From assembly GCA_907163375.1 (NCBI GenBank), contig CAJQUW010008951.1:603794-667793 (forward strand): a stretch of DNA of 64,000 bases, written 5' to 3'. Shown here piece by piece: positions 16,390-27,700 of this stretch. Source of the stretch: Prostheceraeus crozeri. Its lineage: Eukaryota > Platyhelminthes > Polycladida > Euryleptidae. Each line of letters begins with the position of its first letter. Positions within the stretch are counted from its first letter, which is position 1. The translations under genes were made by a program, and so were the position numbers. Below the pieces are notes generated by a model. That model saw nothing but the letters and a program-made list of their open reading frames with translations. It made no database searches and was not told where the DNA came from.

Positions 16390-16917
16390 ATGTCGCAAGC
16401 GAAAAGTAATATTAATAATAAAACTGTTGAATTAAAATTACGTAATATTGTTGACAAAAATACCCCTAAAACTATTACGATTAACAAAAAAAAGTATTAC
16501 ATAAGTAAACCAATGATAAGGAATATTCAATTACAAGAAGAAAAGAATGGTGGGATTCTTCCATTAATTCCACTAATAATAGGTGGCATAGCTGCAGCAG
16601 GAAGTGTTGCAGGTGGGACAGCTGGTATTGTCCAAGCAGTAAATAAAAATAAATCAGAGAAGGCAGCATTAGAAGAACAAAAACGTCATAACAGAGAGTT
16701 AGAGAAAGTTGCTAGGGGTGAAGGGACAACGGAGATGTCTTCCAGGGCTTCGCCCGAAGGAAAAGGAGTAGTAGATAATTTTATTAGTAAATTAAAATTA
16801 GTTGATGAAGGAAAACGAGTTCTTAAAAATATTCTCCACAATGTTGATGATTTAATTGAAATTAAAGAAACTAAAGATGGTTCTGGAATATATCTAAGTC
16901 CTAGTATGATAAGGTAA
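16390..16917 (+). CDS. pX/pVI-like precursor with GG-hydrophobic hairpin
   Basis: 175 residues with an ATG at 16390. The Lys-rich N-terminal half ends in GG at about residues 54-55, followed directly by a hydrophobic ILPLIPLIIGGIAAAG stretch with Pro and Gly. This is the arrangement seen at the C-terminal end of adenovirus core precursor pX. The GG junction is a plausible adenain-type cleavage point, although the residue four places upstream is not the usual Met, Ile or Leu. A helix and a mini-hairpin-encoded MSSRASPEGKG follow. It probably acts in genome condensation or membrane penetration. The call is an inference from layout. Confidence 0.65.
   Translation: MSQAKSNINNKTVELKLRNIVDKNTPKTITINKKKYYISKPMIRNIQLQEEKNGGILPLIPLIIGGIAAAGSVAGGTAGIVQAVNKNKSEKAALEEQKRHNRELEKVARGEGTTEMSSRASPEGKGVVDNFISKLKLVDEGKRVLKNILHNVDDLIEIKETKDGSGIYLSPSMIR
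16745..16755. repeat. Mini-hairpin GGGCTTCGCCC inside a gene
   Basis: Perfect 4-bp stem with a TTC/GAA loop, embedded in a 26-base match to 14137-14162. It is read in frame as SSRASP. Confidence 0.7.
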
Positions 16918-16975
16918 TAACCTCAGAACCTTTGGTTCCTTTCGGTAAAACATTCATTTTATTTTATCTTTTAAA

Positions 16976-18286
16976 ATGAATTCCACAAATTCCGAAAATT
17001 TAATTAAATTAAAAATTTCTAATTTAGATTTATTGAATTATCTATTAAACAAAAATAAAAACTCAAATTGTAAAATTTATGAAGGTAACGACGACAAACA
17101 AAGTTTGGCTACTACCTACGGTGGTGACATACAAAAAACATTAGAAAACTTTCCTGGATTTATTTGGAGTAAATATTCGAAAGAAAAACATCTTCCTGGT
17201 CATTCATATACCGGTCCAGGAACTCGATTAGATATAAGACTAGATGAGAATAATAATCCGAAACCAGGTGAAGAACCAATAAATAGAGTAGATGGCGCCG
17301 CTTACAGGCATGATTTAGCTTATCGAAATCATGATCTAAGTTCTCGACATGCAGCTGATAAGAAGATGATTCAAGAATTAGATAGTATTCAGAATCCTAC
17401 ATTTAGAGAAAAAATTGAAAGAATGTTTGTTAAGAAAGCTTTACAAGCTAAAATATTATTCGGTCAGGGTTTAAATGAAAATCATAATTCAGACGTTTAT
17501 GCATCTGAAATTCATAAAGAATATAGAAAGCCTAAATATTTATTAAAAGTAAAAGTATTTAATAAAGATGATATTTGGAGTGCTGATCTTATTCATATGC
17601 CGAATGAAAGGGACTACAAATACGCATTGACCGTTATAGATTTATATACACGATATGCTTGGGTAAAGCCTTTAAAAAATAAAAGTGGTCTTTCAGTTAA
17701 ATATGCGTTTGAAGAAATCTTTAAAGAAAGTAATAGAAAGCCAAAAAAATTGTTTGTTGATAAAGGGTCGGAATTTTATAACCGAAACGTTCAGCCACTA
17801 TTTGAAACTGTTTATTCAACTGAAAACGCAGGAAAAGCTGTAGTGATAGAAAGATTCAATCGGACGTTAAAAAATAAAATTTTCAAAAAGTTTACTCAGC
17901 AAGGAAATCAGAAATGGTTGAGGATATTACCAGGAGTTGTAGAAGAGTACAATAATAAAGTTCATTCAGGTATTGAAGAAACCCCAAAGAATGCTTTTGA
18001 CGTCCCTGATTTAATACGAAAGAAAATATTCGAGAATAATTATTCGAATGAGAGTAATCCGAATTTGCAGAAACTTAAGCCGAAATTTAAAATTGGAGAT
18101 AGAGTTAGAATATTTAAATATAAGAACAAATTTGAAAAAGGCTTTGTTGGCTATTGGACTAAAGAAATATTTGAAGTTTGCAAAATAAATCAAAGTTATC
18201 CGATTACTTATGAAATTAAAGATTTAGATAATGAGAATATCAGAGGCCGTTTTTATCAAAATGAATTACAGAAAACAGAGCTTTAA
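16976..18286 (+). CDS. Fusion of parvovirus-type phospholipase A2 and retroviral-type integrase
   Basis: 436 residues in one uninterrupted frame from the ATG at 16976. Residues 57-160 form a parvovirus VP1-type phospholipase A2: calcium loop YTGPGT (78-83), catalytic His-Asp H112/D113 within YRHDLAYRNHD, and DKK at 128-130. After a short Asn-rich linker, residues 181-436 form a DDE integrase: D204 in WSADL, D262 in VDKGSEF and E292 in IERFNRTLKN, followed by a C-terminal SH3-like DNA-binding part. The N-terminal helix-turn-helix seen in the second element's integrase (61004-62050) is missing and replaced by the phospholipase. The D262-E292 spacer is 29 residues, shorter than usual. Membrane breach at entry and integration would thus reside on one polypeptide, unless the adenain-type protease separates them. 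Confidence 0.88.
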   Translation: MNSTNSENLIKLKISNLDLLNYLLNKNKNSNCKIYEGNDDKQSLATTYGGDIQKTLENFPGFIWSKYSKEKHLPGHSYTGPGTRLDIRLDENNNPKPGEEPINRVDGAAYRHDLAYRNHDLSSRHAADKKMIQELDSIQNPTFREKIERMFVKKALQAKILFGQGLNENHNSDVYASEIHKEYRKPKYLLKVKVFNKDDIWSADLIHMPNERDYKYALTVIDLYTRYAWVKPLKNKSGLSVKYAFEEIFKESNRKPKKLFVDKGSEFYNRNVQPLFETVYSTENAGKAVVIERFNRTLKNKIFKKFTQQGNQKWLRILPGVVEEYNNKVHSGIEETPKNAFDVPDLIRKKIFENNYSNESNPNLQKLKPKFKIGDRVRIFKYKNKFEKGFVGYWTKEIFEVCKINQSYPITYEIKDLDNENIRGRFYQNELQKTEL

Positions 18287-18320
18287 CCTCTAGGTGGCGC
18301 TTTAGCTAGCTTCGCTTGAG

Positions 18321-18749
18321 TTATAGATTGTTTAACTCTAACATAATATCTAGAAATGGTACTCCTTTTTGTAATTTAAATAAAACATAAAGACATAATT
18401 GTCCACAATAAGTTGTTCCCTGTTTTTGAATTTGAAACGTATTGTATGTTCCCGTTCCAAGTAATTCTTTTACTTCATTTGTAGGTGGAAGCCCGTATGA
18501 GTCAAAATAATAATTATCTCCGTTTTTACTAAAGATACCTGCTGACCAATGTACGCCGTTTTGGTCTGAAGTGTGAAGATTCGTTATGAAATTTACAATT
18601 ATTGATGGCCTATTATTTAGGAATTGTAATTCATCCCTCATCAATATGTGAAAATTCTTTATTCCTAATCGATTAGCGATTTTCTTTAGGTCGAAATTTG
18701 TCGTAGTTTGCTTTCCATATAATTTAAAAAACTCATTTATGTTGCTCAT
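18321..18749 (-). CDS. Adenain-type cysteine protease
   Basis: 142 residues with an ATG at 18749. It shows the adenovirus protease order of catalytic elements: H67 in VHWSAG, D83 in YFDSYG, Gln near 110 and C115 in TYCGQLCL. By family knowledge it matures virion precursors, usually at GG or GxG sites. It is somewhat shorter than adenain. It is the rightmost gene, convergent with the phospholipase-integrase gene 35 bp away. Part of a homologous gene begins at 63826. Confidence 0.88.
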   Translation of the reverse strand: MSNINEFFKLYGKQTTTNFDLKKIANRLGIKNFHILMRDELQFLNNRPSIIVNFITNLHTSDQNGVHWSAGIFSKNGDNYYFDSYGLPPTNEVKELLGTGTYNTFQIQKQGTTYCGQLCLYVLFKLQKGVPFLDIMLELNNL

Positions 18750-19614
18750 TTTATAATAAAAAAATTTCTTAAGGGACCCCTAGAAGACAGAAGGGAGGGG
18801 TATTGATTTAAAACTGTTCTCTAATGATGTCTTTCCTTACTACTTATTCGATTTTGAAATGATTATATTATAATTATCGGAGCGAAGCTCCTCTGGCTTT
18901 AGCCGATTCTAATCTATATTGTTTTATATATTTCAATTTTCTTCATGACTTCATTTGTAAAATATGTTTCATCGTTAAAATGATTGTTTAAAATTGTCAT
19001 AACAACTATCCCGCATGTCGCCGTCTATGCGTTCTAAATTTAGAAGAAGAATTTTATTCTCATTTGCTTTTATTGTCAATGCACTCTTATGTGCTTAATC
19101 TATTCATGTCTTCACAATGGGAAGTACTTTACTATCCGTATGTGTTTGGCAAACGCTAAATGAATTTTGCAAATCGATTTCTAAAACTGAATTTGAAAAT
19201 AGACTTTGCAAATGGATTTTGAAAATAGATTTTGAAAACAGATTCTGAAAATAATTTACGTAGGGGTAAATTGAAATGTCAAAACTTTACGCACGCGTAA
19301 GTTGAAATGTCAAAAGTTTACCGATGGGTAAATTGAAATGACAAGATATACATAGCATGATAATTTTAGGGGAAAGCTGCTAGATGTTTCTCTCTCTTCA
19401 ATCTCTCTCTCTTCAATCTCTGTCTCTCTTCAATTATCAGCCAGTGTACGAGTTCATTGAATAATTTTGAGTTTATGAGTTACAATGATCTTCTAGTTCA
19501 CACAATTAGTACTTTAAATAATGTTGAGCATACAATAACGAAGAATGACTAAGTAATAATTGCGTCTTCTTAATTTATCATAGTGCTCTAATCTTAATAA
19601 TAATTGAGAACCAT
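18750..19614. repeat. Gene-free right arm with short tandem repeats
   Basis: No convincing ORF. A type B mini-hairpin lies at 18876-18905 (minus). GATTTTGAAAATA-like direct repeats lie near 19170-19250. Three copies of a roughly 31-bp unit (TTTACG...GTAAATTGAAATGTCAAAA) lie at 19255-19345, and a CTCTCTTCAAT microsatellite at 19390-19432. Confidence 0.6.
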
Positions 19615-20322
19615 TTCACTTATTTTTAATTGAGATAACGAAGGATATATTCTTGCGGTTTCATCCATTTCTGAAGTTCCTTCCACTTTTGTTTCTTCCA
19701 TTTTTAAAGAAATATTTTTAGTCACATGATATATTTTAAAAACCTGAAAGATGGATAAAATTCATGAATTTGAAATTCTCAACTTTTATGATTTTTTCGG
19801 TGTCCTAGAACGGTCATGATTTTGGCGGGGGGTGAAAAATGACATAATCACAAATTTGAGATTCTTAACTTTTATAATTTTCGGTGTCCTAGAACGGTCA
19901 TGATTTAAGCAATGAAAAATGTCATAATCACAAATTTGAGATTTTTAACTTTTATGATTTTCGGTGTCCTGGAACGGTCATGATTTAAGCAATGAAAAAT
20001 GTCATAATCACAAATTTGAGATTTTGAAAAATTTGAAAATTGTGTATTTTTAAAAACGCCCAAATCGGAGCGAAGCTCCTCTGGCTTTAGCCGATTTATG
20101 AATTTAGGTCTTCATAACCTGAAAAAGGGTTCAAATTCATGAATTTATGTTGTTTTTAAAAGTACCATTTTTGAAAAAAATGGTACTTTTTGAATGAACC
20201 AAATTCATGAATTTAGGTCTTAAAAACCTGAAAAAGGGTCTAAATTCATGAATTTATGTCGTTTTTAAAGATACCATTTTTTTGATTTTATGGTGTCCTG
20301 GAACGGTCTTTTATCCATTACT
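19615..20322 (-). repeat. Right terminal inverted repeat (708 bp)
   Basis: Mirror of 818-1540, lacking only a 15-bp unit. Its inner end carries the first 29 codons of the leftmost gene in mirror orientation. On the minus strand an ATG at 19699-19701 opens a 35-codon frame that stops at 19594. The motif GACCGTTCYAGGACACC occurs at 20292-20308, 19963-19979, 19883-19899 and 19799-19815 (minus). Confidence 0.93.
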
Positions 20323-20328
20323 AATATA
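20323..20328. repeat. Target-site duplication, right copy (AATATA)
   Basis: Matches 812-817. Confidence 0.9.
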
Positions 20329-21361
20329 AAACCAATTTCAATACTCTCCCCAAATATTTAATGCCGAGTAAAATGAATAAAGAATAAAAATTGCCTTTAG
20401 TGTATTTAGGCATTGCTTTTCCGACTGAGTCACCTTATCTTTACTGAGTGTTTCATTACAACTCTCATGGACGCTCAAAATACTTTGTTTTACGAAATTT
20501 GATTTTACACTACTAGTGTAATAGATTTTACACTGGAATCGCGACTTATCAACTTGCACAAGCCAAGCATGAACAGGCGTCACGAAACAGCTTTCAGTGC
20601 CGGTATTTCACAAGTGACATAATAAAGCTCAAGAAAGTACCCCAATTAAAAAAGGCTGAGCATAAAAGTGATGCACTTCCATCGAAACAATGAACATTGC
20701 CTCTCAAAGGTTGGATACGGACTGGCCAATTGACTCAATGATAGCAATACAGAAGAAGGAATGCATCATAAAAATTCTCCGTCCGTGTCCAACCTTTGAG
20801 AGGCAATGTTCATTGTTTCGATGGAAGTGCATCACTTTATTTAATGCATAGAAGAGTATTTTCTTGAACTTGATAATGTCACCTAAAAGGCAGGCACTGA
20901 AGGAGCAAAATGTCACAATGAGAGACCATCCATGTGGAAGGCGATGTTCATAATTAACCTTAAGATGTGAATGGTAAATTTCTCCTTCATTTCTTGAATC
21001 CATTTTCTTGTGGTCCCATTTACATATTTTAACGTAGATTGTGATTATTCTCTCTGATTATGATATTTTGCCCTTTCCGTGATAAATGATCACGTTATAG
21101 AAAATACTCTTTCTTCTGAGAGTGGCATTAATAAGTTATCACCCATCAAATTGCTAATTTAATAGACACATTACCACCCCAAGTTTTACATGACACGGAG
21201 GATTTGCAAAATAATCCTTCTGATAGGCCGACTGCTATCATGATCACTCAAATCCGTGTAAATTTCTCCAAAAGTGTAAAAATTTGCATATGTCACATGT
21301 AGCACTTGGTCTCAACTCGACTTCATGTAATAGAATCGAAACCATATAGTAAGTAAAAAGT
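20329..21361. repeat. Host repeat family copy with a foldback segment
   Basis: No gene. 20665-20722 and 20781-20838 form an inverted repeat with arms of about 58 bp (AAAGTGATGCACTTCCATCG...). The remainder matches the left flank family at 1-811. The copy is interrupted at 21362 by the next element and resumes at 27920. Confidence 0.65.
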
Positions 21362-22999
21362 CCCGAGTGACTCTTTTCTATGGGTTTATAAGGGAATATA
21401 TGGGATTGTAAGGGATCCCATATGATCCCATTCACGATGCAAATAGGATCATATGGGTTCCTTGGGGATTATGTGGAATCCCTTAGAATACCATAGGCCT
21501 ACAACTGAATCCCCTAGAATCCATGATCCCATTCACGATGCAAATCGGATCATGTGGGTTTCTTTGGGATTGTATGGAATCCCTTGAATCCCATGCACCT
21601 GAATCCTTAAATCCTTACGATTCTCATTAAAGGATTCCTTATGTAGAATATGAAAGGAATTAGGCCTAGTCAAAATTAATTCTAATCAATCAAAATCAAA
21701 CCGGTCATAAAGATCTTTATGGATGACTTGCAAGGTTTTTACTACATACAACGATTTGGATCAATAACAGTGTGGGCCAATCGCTCACATATACATTATA
21801 TAATCGACTACACTGTGAAAATGGACGCAATGGACTCTAGACCTACACGTGTACATGGAGTAACTTTAAAATGTAATTATGTAATTTACTATCCTTTGGT
21901 ACATGTAACCCACTGATTCGAATCCTATTTATCTGGCAAGAATCCTATATGCTTCCTACCATAACCTGTGAAACCCACCATTTCCTGGTAAAATCCTGGC
22001 AGGTTTTGTAGGAACATCAGTAATAACTCTATTCTTGATAGGATCTCAATCGGAAACACCAGAGAAATAGATTTCTCACGCTTTGATCTATCGTCAGTGA
22101 TGACGTGATGATTCACTCACAAGGCTTCAACCGACCTCGATTTCGCCAGACGACGGATATCTATGATTCAAATTTTTCAAACGAGCGAAAAACGTTATTA
22201 TTTTGAATACAATCAACCGACATCGTCATTCATTTGTTGGTGAACTTCGAAGACGGTGAGTTAGCGTGCAGTGGAAGTGTGAATGATACAGAAAAATTGT
22301 ATTTTAATTTTGTTCATAGGACCAAAATGTCTGTTGTCTTTAGCTGCTAGCCGGTTCTTGGGGGTAGGAACCTTCTCCACACCTCATTAGGAGTGGCTGG
22401 CATGTTTTTATACCACTTATAATAAGTTTTATTTCACTAAAGAGAGCTGTTCATAAAAAACGGACCATTTAAATTGCGACTAAGTTCAATCGATTCTCAT
22501 GCCTTCCAATCTTGTCACACATGAGCGCGTCATGCATCATTCGAAAGCTCACATTCTCAGCTTTCAAATAAGCTGTCATAAACTCGTATCCGTTATTGTG
22601 TCGTTTGGACAGCATTCAAAGCGTAAATATCACACAATTTGCAAGTCATAATTTTTCAATGAGAAAATACATGTATGTGAGTGTGATTATTAATGTATCA
22701 GACACGGCCAATTTGTCATTAAAGGTTTTCGTGTTTGGTCTCTTTAGAATCCTTACGATGCAGGAAGTAAAAATAATGTAGGTGTTATTCAAATCAGTTC
22801 AAAAGTTCTTTTTCAAACTTCATTCAACATTTTTCTCATGACAGCTTAAGTACGCGAACACCGTTGCAAGATCAACATTGTTGACTCCAGAGATGGAAAC
22901 CGGCCGCCTGACCGGATCGGTCAGTGTTTCAGACCGGCACAGGCCGGCTTTTACATTTTTATATAATGAGCAAATTTATCACCAAGCAAGAGATTTCTT

Positions 23000-24135
23000 T
23001 GTTAAAGGAGCATCTTTTGATCACTCAGTTAAGCCAATTTAACTTTACGTTCTCTACCTTTCCTTTTTGTCTAAGAAATAGATATCTCGTAAACTTTTTC
23101 TTGTAAAAAGTTTTAAATTCAAGTTCTTATGAATGAATTAGGTTTCAATCCAGGCGATCCTTTGCCGAACGATAATAATACATATTCTCTAGTGAATGAT
23201 AATATTGATGATATCATCAAGCATCACTCTGATTACATTGGTAGACATTTTAGCATTAGCTGCTTTGACAAAAATCATAAACTTCCAAAAATGTTCTGGT
23301 TGCCTAAGCTGCACAAGATTTCATACAAATTTCGTTTTATAGCTGGTGCTAGAAGTTGTAGCTCGAAACAGCTATATGTTGTCATTAACATGGGACTGGC
23401 GATTATCCGTCAGCATTTTAAGAATTATTGTGACGCGATCCGTAATAATAGCGGAATTAATTGCTTTTGGAGTATCCTTTCAAGCATCGAATTCCTCAAA
23501 AAGATAGAAAATAAAAATATTCTTGATCTGCAGGTGTTTGTATTTCTACAGTATATACTAATTTGAAGCAAATAGAAGTTAGCAATCACATTTTTGCTTT
23601 TTTAGAGACAATTTTCAGTAAGAAATTTATATGCATTGGTTACGACAAAAGTTTTTCAAACTTTAGATATAGTGGTTATTATTCTAGGTGTATTGATGGT
23701 CTTTGTATAATTAACTACAAATTCTTCGATAAGTTAATACCCCAGATTTACCCCATTGACTTGGAAGCCAACCGATGTGGTAAAAACAATATAATTATTG
23801 ACTACTTAGACGTTACAATTAACGTGTATGATTCTGGTGTACCACAAAATTGACGACTTTGATTTTAACGTAACTCTTCTTACTTTTCCCGAAAATATCA
23901 TGGCTCACAAGAAAGGCATCAAAGTTTTCTGCAGCCATGTACGCTCGTATCTGCTCACAACTCAAAGGCTTTGAGGAGAAAACGTCAAAGACGTTCACTT
24001 TGCTCGTTAATAGACGTTATGATAAAAGTGAACTTCGCTTGAACGCGGAGAAGGCTTTACACAAGCACCACCATCTTCTAAGTAAATTTGGTTTATTTTC
24101 TGCTTGTCAATTGTTTAACTCTTGTTTTTCATAAA
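23000..24135 (+). pseudogene. Penelope-like reverse transcriptase remnant
   Basis: Three broken plus-strand frames. 23129-23566 contains LPKMFWLPKLHKISYKFRFI and NNSGINCFWSI, the conserved N-terminal RT segment of Penelope-like elements. 23563-23853 contains NIIIDYLDVTINVY, and 23937-24134 contains a thumb-like part (CSQLKGFEEK...). Frame changes lie near 23560 and 23855, and the YxDD box is not recognisable. A CAGCTAGGATGAGTCTGAACG segment near 24310 may belong to the same element. No GIY-YIG domain is seen. Confidence 0.7.
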
Positions 24136-27100
24136 CTGGTGTTGATTTTTTAGCATCTTTGATTTGAATTTATTTGAATTTTAGGTTGATACAATTTTAC
24201 TTCTTACCGAATATTCCGTAAATATTTATCTTCTTACTTAATGCTTTCTTTTTTGATAACAATTTAGTTAACTGTTGGTCAGAGACTGCGCTTTCCAGCG
24301 CAGGGCCCAGCTAGGATGAGTCTGAACGCTACAAAAGGTATGGGCCGAAAGCGTGAATCTTATCCTGGTCCTTTTGCTGACGACCTTGTATGCCAATCTT
24401 AATCTTTCTCAACTTAACATGTTCATTACTCCTCGGAGTGAACGTTAACTAGTACTCTAAACTATACTCGTTAACTATTACAATTGCAATTTTAATTCTT
24501 TTCTCTCTCTTACATTCTTTATTTTATCTGCCGTTTATTTCAGAATTATCATAACGTCTCTGTTAATCAACATGTCTTGAAAAGTTATTCCTAGCCTCTG
24601 ATTTGTTGAGTCAGACTCACCCATCATTGTAGCGTTTACGTAACTTTCTTAGTCTGCAGGTAATTGTCAATGTCGTTCAGAGGTCAATGATAAGGATAGC
24701 TTGGCATTTTGGATGTGTGACATATTTTCTTCCAGACTGCACACTTCCGGTTCCTGGCCGTAACATTTAATAGATTCTCGCTTGATTTTGAGTCATTGGA
24801 CTTCAAATGAATTTACAGGTCAGTTGCCTTCATGCAGTAATACTATTTCTTTAATTGTAATTCAAACAATTTTTACTTAGAGTGTTAATGCTCAACGATT
24901 GACAATGGAATCGTAGATAATCCTTGTCTAAGATTAATAAAAGCTTTTCAGTAAAATTTCAATAATTGGATGTTCGAGATTACTTTGCAATTATCGTTAT
25001 GGCAAATTTGGCTAACCGCACCGTGAACTTATCATATCAATTTTTCGGATAATCAATAATCACGCTTAGATTTGTTCTCTTTTCCTATCAGTGAAACGCA
25101 TTCGTACAAAGAGTCCCTCAAAAACATTATTTCTATACCTTCTCATCACAGTAACGCGCTTTGTATGTTAAGCCCATCAGTGAAAATGCTATTCCGCGTA
25201 GACGATTTGCCCATAGGCCCAAGGCGTACTTTGATTTTGAATGATTTTGAAAGGTTTCATCAGCCTCATCAGCATTTTGGTGACTTGCTGCTGGTGAGAA
25301 ACTGGCCTGATTTATCTGTTTCTTCGCATCCTTTATATCGTCGTTAAATACCGTGGACTCACCGCATCTTTGATCTCACTAGTAATCTCCTGCATTCGAC
25401 TTATGGACTATTATCGTAAATATCATATTTAATTTTCTACATACATTACAACGTAAATCGACCGTACAGAAATAATTTGGAACGTTTGGCCCCATAGAAA
25501 TCCCCAAACATTCTCTAATTAAAACTCAAATCGATTTGATTATGTTGTAAATAGATTGCCAATAATGTGTAATTTATAATCATGATATCTTCACTACCAG
25601 TGATGCATTCATTTTCAAATCTGCTGATTTCAAGTTTGTTGATATCTGAGATATCTCGGTTGAATATATATGTATTATATAATGTATAAGACAATGTGTG
25701 CATTCATTTCGAGTGCAATAATCGCAAAGTGAATGATATAGCAAGCAATGTATTACTTTATTAAATAATTTTTATAAATTTATATCAGTGCAAGTCTATG
25801 TAGCAGTGACACTGCTGCAGTGTGCAATACTTTTCGGAGCACAAGTGCAATTATTGGTAAAATTATTGGACGCCTAGACATCGGAATATAAACACATTGA
25901 GATCAATACTTCAAATGAGGACACTATTGTATTATATCTTTGAATGACAAGCAAATATTTAATGATATTTGTGAACATACTTAACTTTTTCTAGTCTAGG
26001 CTATATGCAATTACAAGATTACTACGGTAACATTGTAAACATTTTGCACACCGGTATGGTATGTTGCATAACCCACTTTCTTTTTTCCAAGCTTCACGTT
26101 GAAAAAGTGTCAGACGAAAATTTGGCGAATATAATTATAAGTTATTTATATCAACTTTATCATTTTTTCAATTATTAATCTGTTTAATATATTTAAAAGT
26201 CAAGTGTAATATTTGTCAAATCAAACCTCTAAATCAGCGATTGAGCAAGTAGGTGTACTTTATAGCTTCCATGTACATGTATATATCATGTATAAGCCAT
26301 TTTTTGTGAATATTTTCTGTATTAAAACATTGCCGAAGAGTACGTTCTATAATCACGGTTATGTCACACTTAAAGTTATCTTAGATGATAACATGATAGA
26401 ATACTGATATACAGTACGATGGTTATGCGTGGACAATGAATATTTTGACTACGAGAATGGAATCTATTGATCATTATGCCCATAGCCACGCATAGCCATC
26501 GTATAACAGTATATTATTTTAGCTAATGAAGCCAAAGTCATAGGGCGGGTATAAATGTATACTTACATTTTTAATTTTACGGCATATATTTTCCTTATAT
26601 ACCGTATTTTTAGTGCATGTATAAAAGTAATTTACATAATAAACATCACTTTGATTATACTTACATGTACTGTCTGCCGTCCGAAAGTAAAATAACATAA
26701 CTGACATTATTGGTAATTTACAGTTTTTGAACCGTGCTTTCAAACAAAAATTCATTTTGTGGACCTGTATTCAATGCAACAAATGTACTCGTATATTTGA
26801 GTCTCAGACATTAACAAAATCAAATATGCAAAACAAAAAGAGAAGATTGTCTTACATGACAGCCATCAAAATATCAGTTATGCTATTTTACTTTTGGACG
26901 GCAGCGGTACTGTGCATTAAATTAGAAGCTTTTTAAATCCCTTTCATGGGAAGCTTTTTGGTTGTCATGCATTAATTTATTCTTACTGGTGTTATTGGTG
27001 TCATGCAATTTCACATTGCATTGATAGGAATAGGCCGATAGGTATTCTACATTGAAGCATTCATTCTTTTCATACTAGGCCTACTTGCAAAGTTCATCAT

Positions 27101-27700
27101 TTCATTTTTTAGCTGAATAGCCGAATGAAATTTTTGTACTTCATAATTAGCGATTTTCAACTTCACTGTAGTGCATGAACATGTGCATACATGTAGTATA
27201 ATCTGAAAAGCCAATATATCTGAAGAGGATCTTAGGCGATATACGAAATCAACAACCCAACAACTGTCTGCACGAATCATTTGAATAAGACCGTTCACAG
27301 AAAATTACGATAATTATGTAGCTATGTCATATAGATGTCATACCGTATACTAAAGTGGATGGTCCATGCATTTAATCTCTCATTTTATTATTTTCAGGTT
27401 TCGGTGCCGATCGGTATGGCAAAGTGAAAGCTGAAACAGAGTCAATTGTGCGCAAAAAGTTACATACTGAAGCGACATTACTGAAAAAACAAAATTTGTC
27501 CTGAACACACGTAATACATATCATGTGGCAATTTTGCACTTTTTCTTCAATCTAATTATCGTATTATTTTCGTGCTAAGGGAGTCAGTCTCAAGTGTAGC
27601 TACTTTTATCTAAGGAAATCGAAGGCTTTTTTAATTTACCTATTAAATTCCTATGACATAACTCTAAGGGAATGCTAAACTATGGCTTGAAAGGGTTTTT
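24136..27700. other. No recognisable gene
   Basis: Only short unconvincing frames (for example 25072-25347). A pair of ATAACATAA-CTGCCGTCCAAAAGTAAAATA-like inverted segments lies at about 26675-26700 and 26878-26905. Otherwise I see nothing supportable. Confidence 0.5.

Larger units (their letters stand above)
818..20322. mobile_element. Complete Polinton/Maverick (adintovirus-like) element, 19,505 bp
   Basis: The element is bounded by terminal inverted repeats that start AGTAATGGATAAAAGACC and by a 6-bp duplication AATATA. Inside are the diagnostic Polinton genes: protein-primed DNA polymerase B, retroviral-type integrase, A32-type packaging ATPase, adenain-type protease, double jelly-roll major capsid protein and penton-like minor capsid protein. 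Genes on the left half read mostly leftward and those on the right half mostly rightward. Base composition is strikingly AT-rich compared with the flanks. Most ORFs are open, but the polymerase and zinc-finger genes carry single-base frame breaks, so activity of this copy is doubtful unless those are assembly errors. Confidence 0.95.

Noticed and set aside
19594..19701. A separate 35-codon gene in the right TIR
   Set aside because: It is the TIR copy of the first 29 codons of the leftmost gene running out into unrelated sequence.
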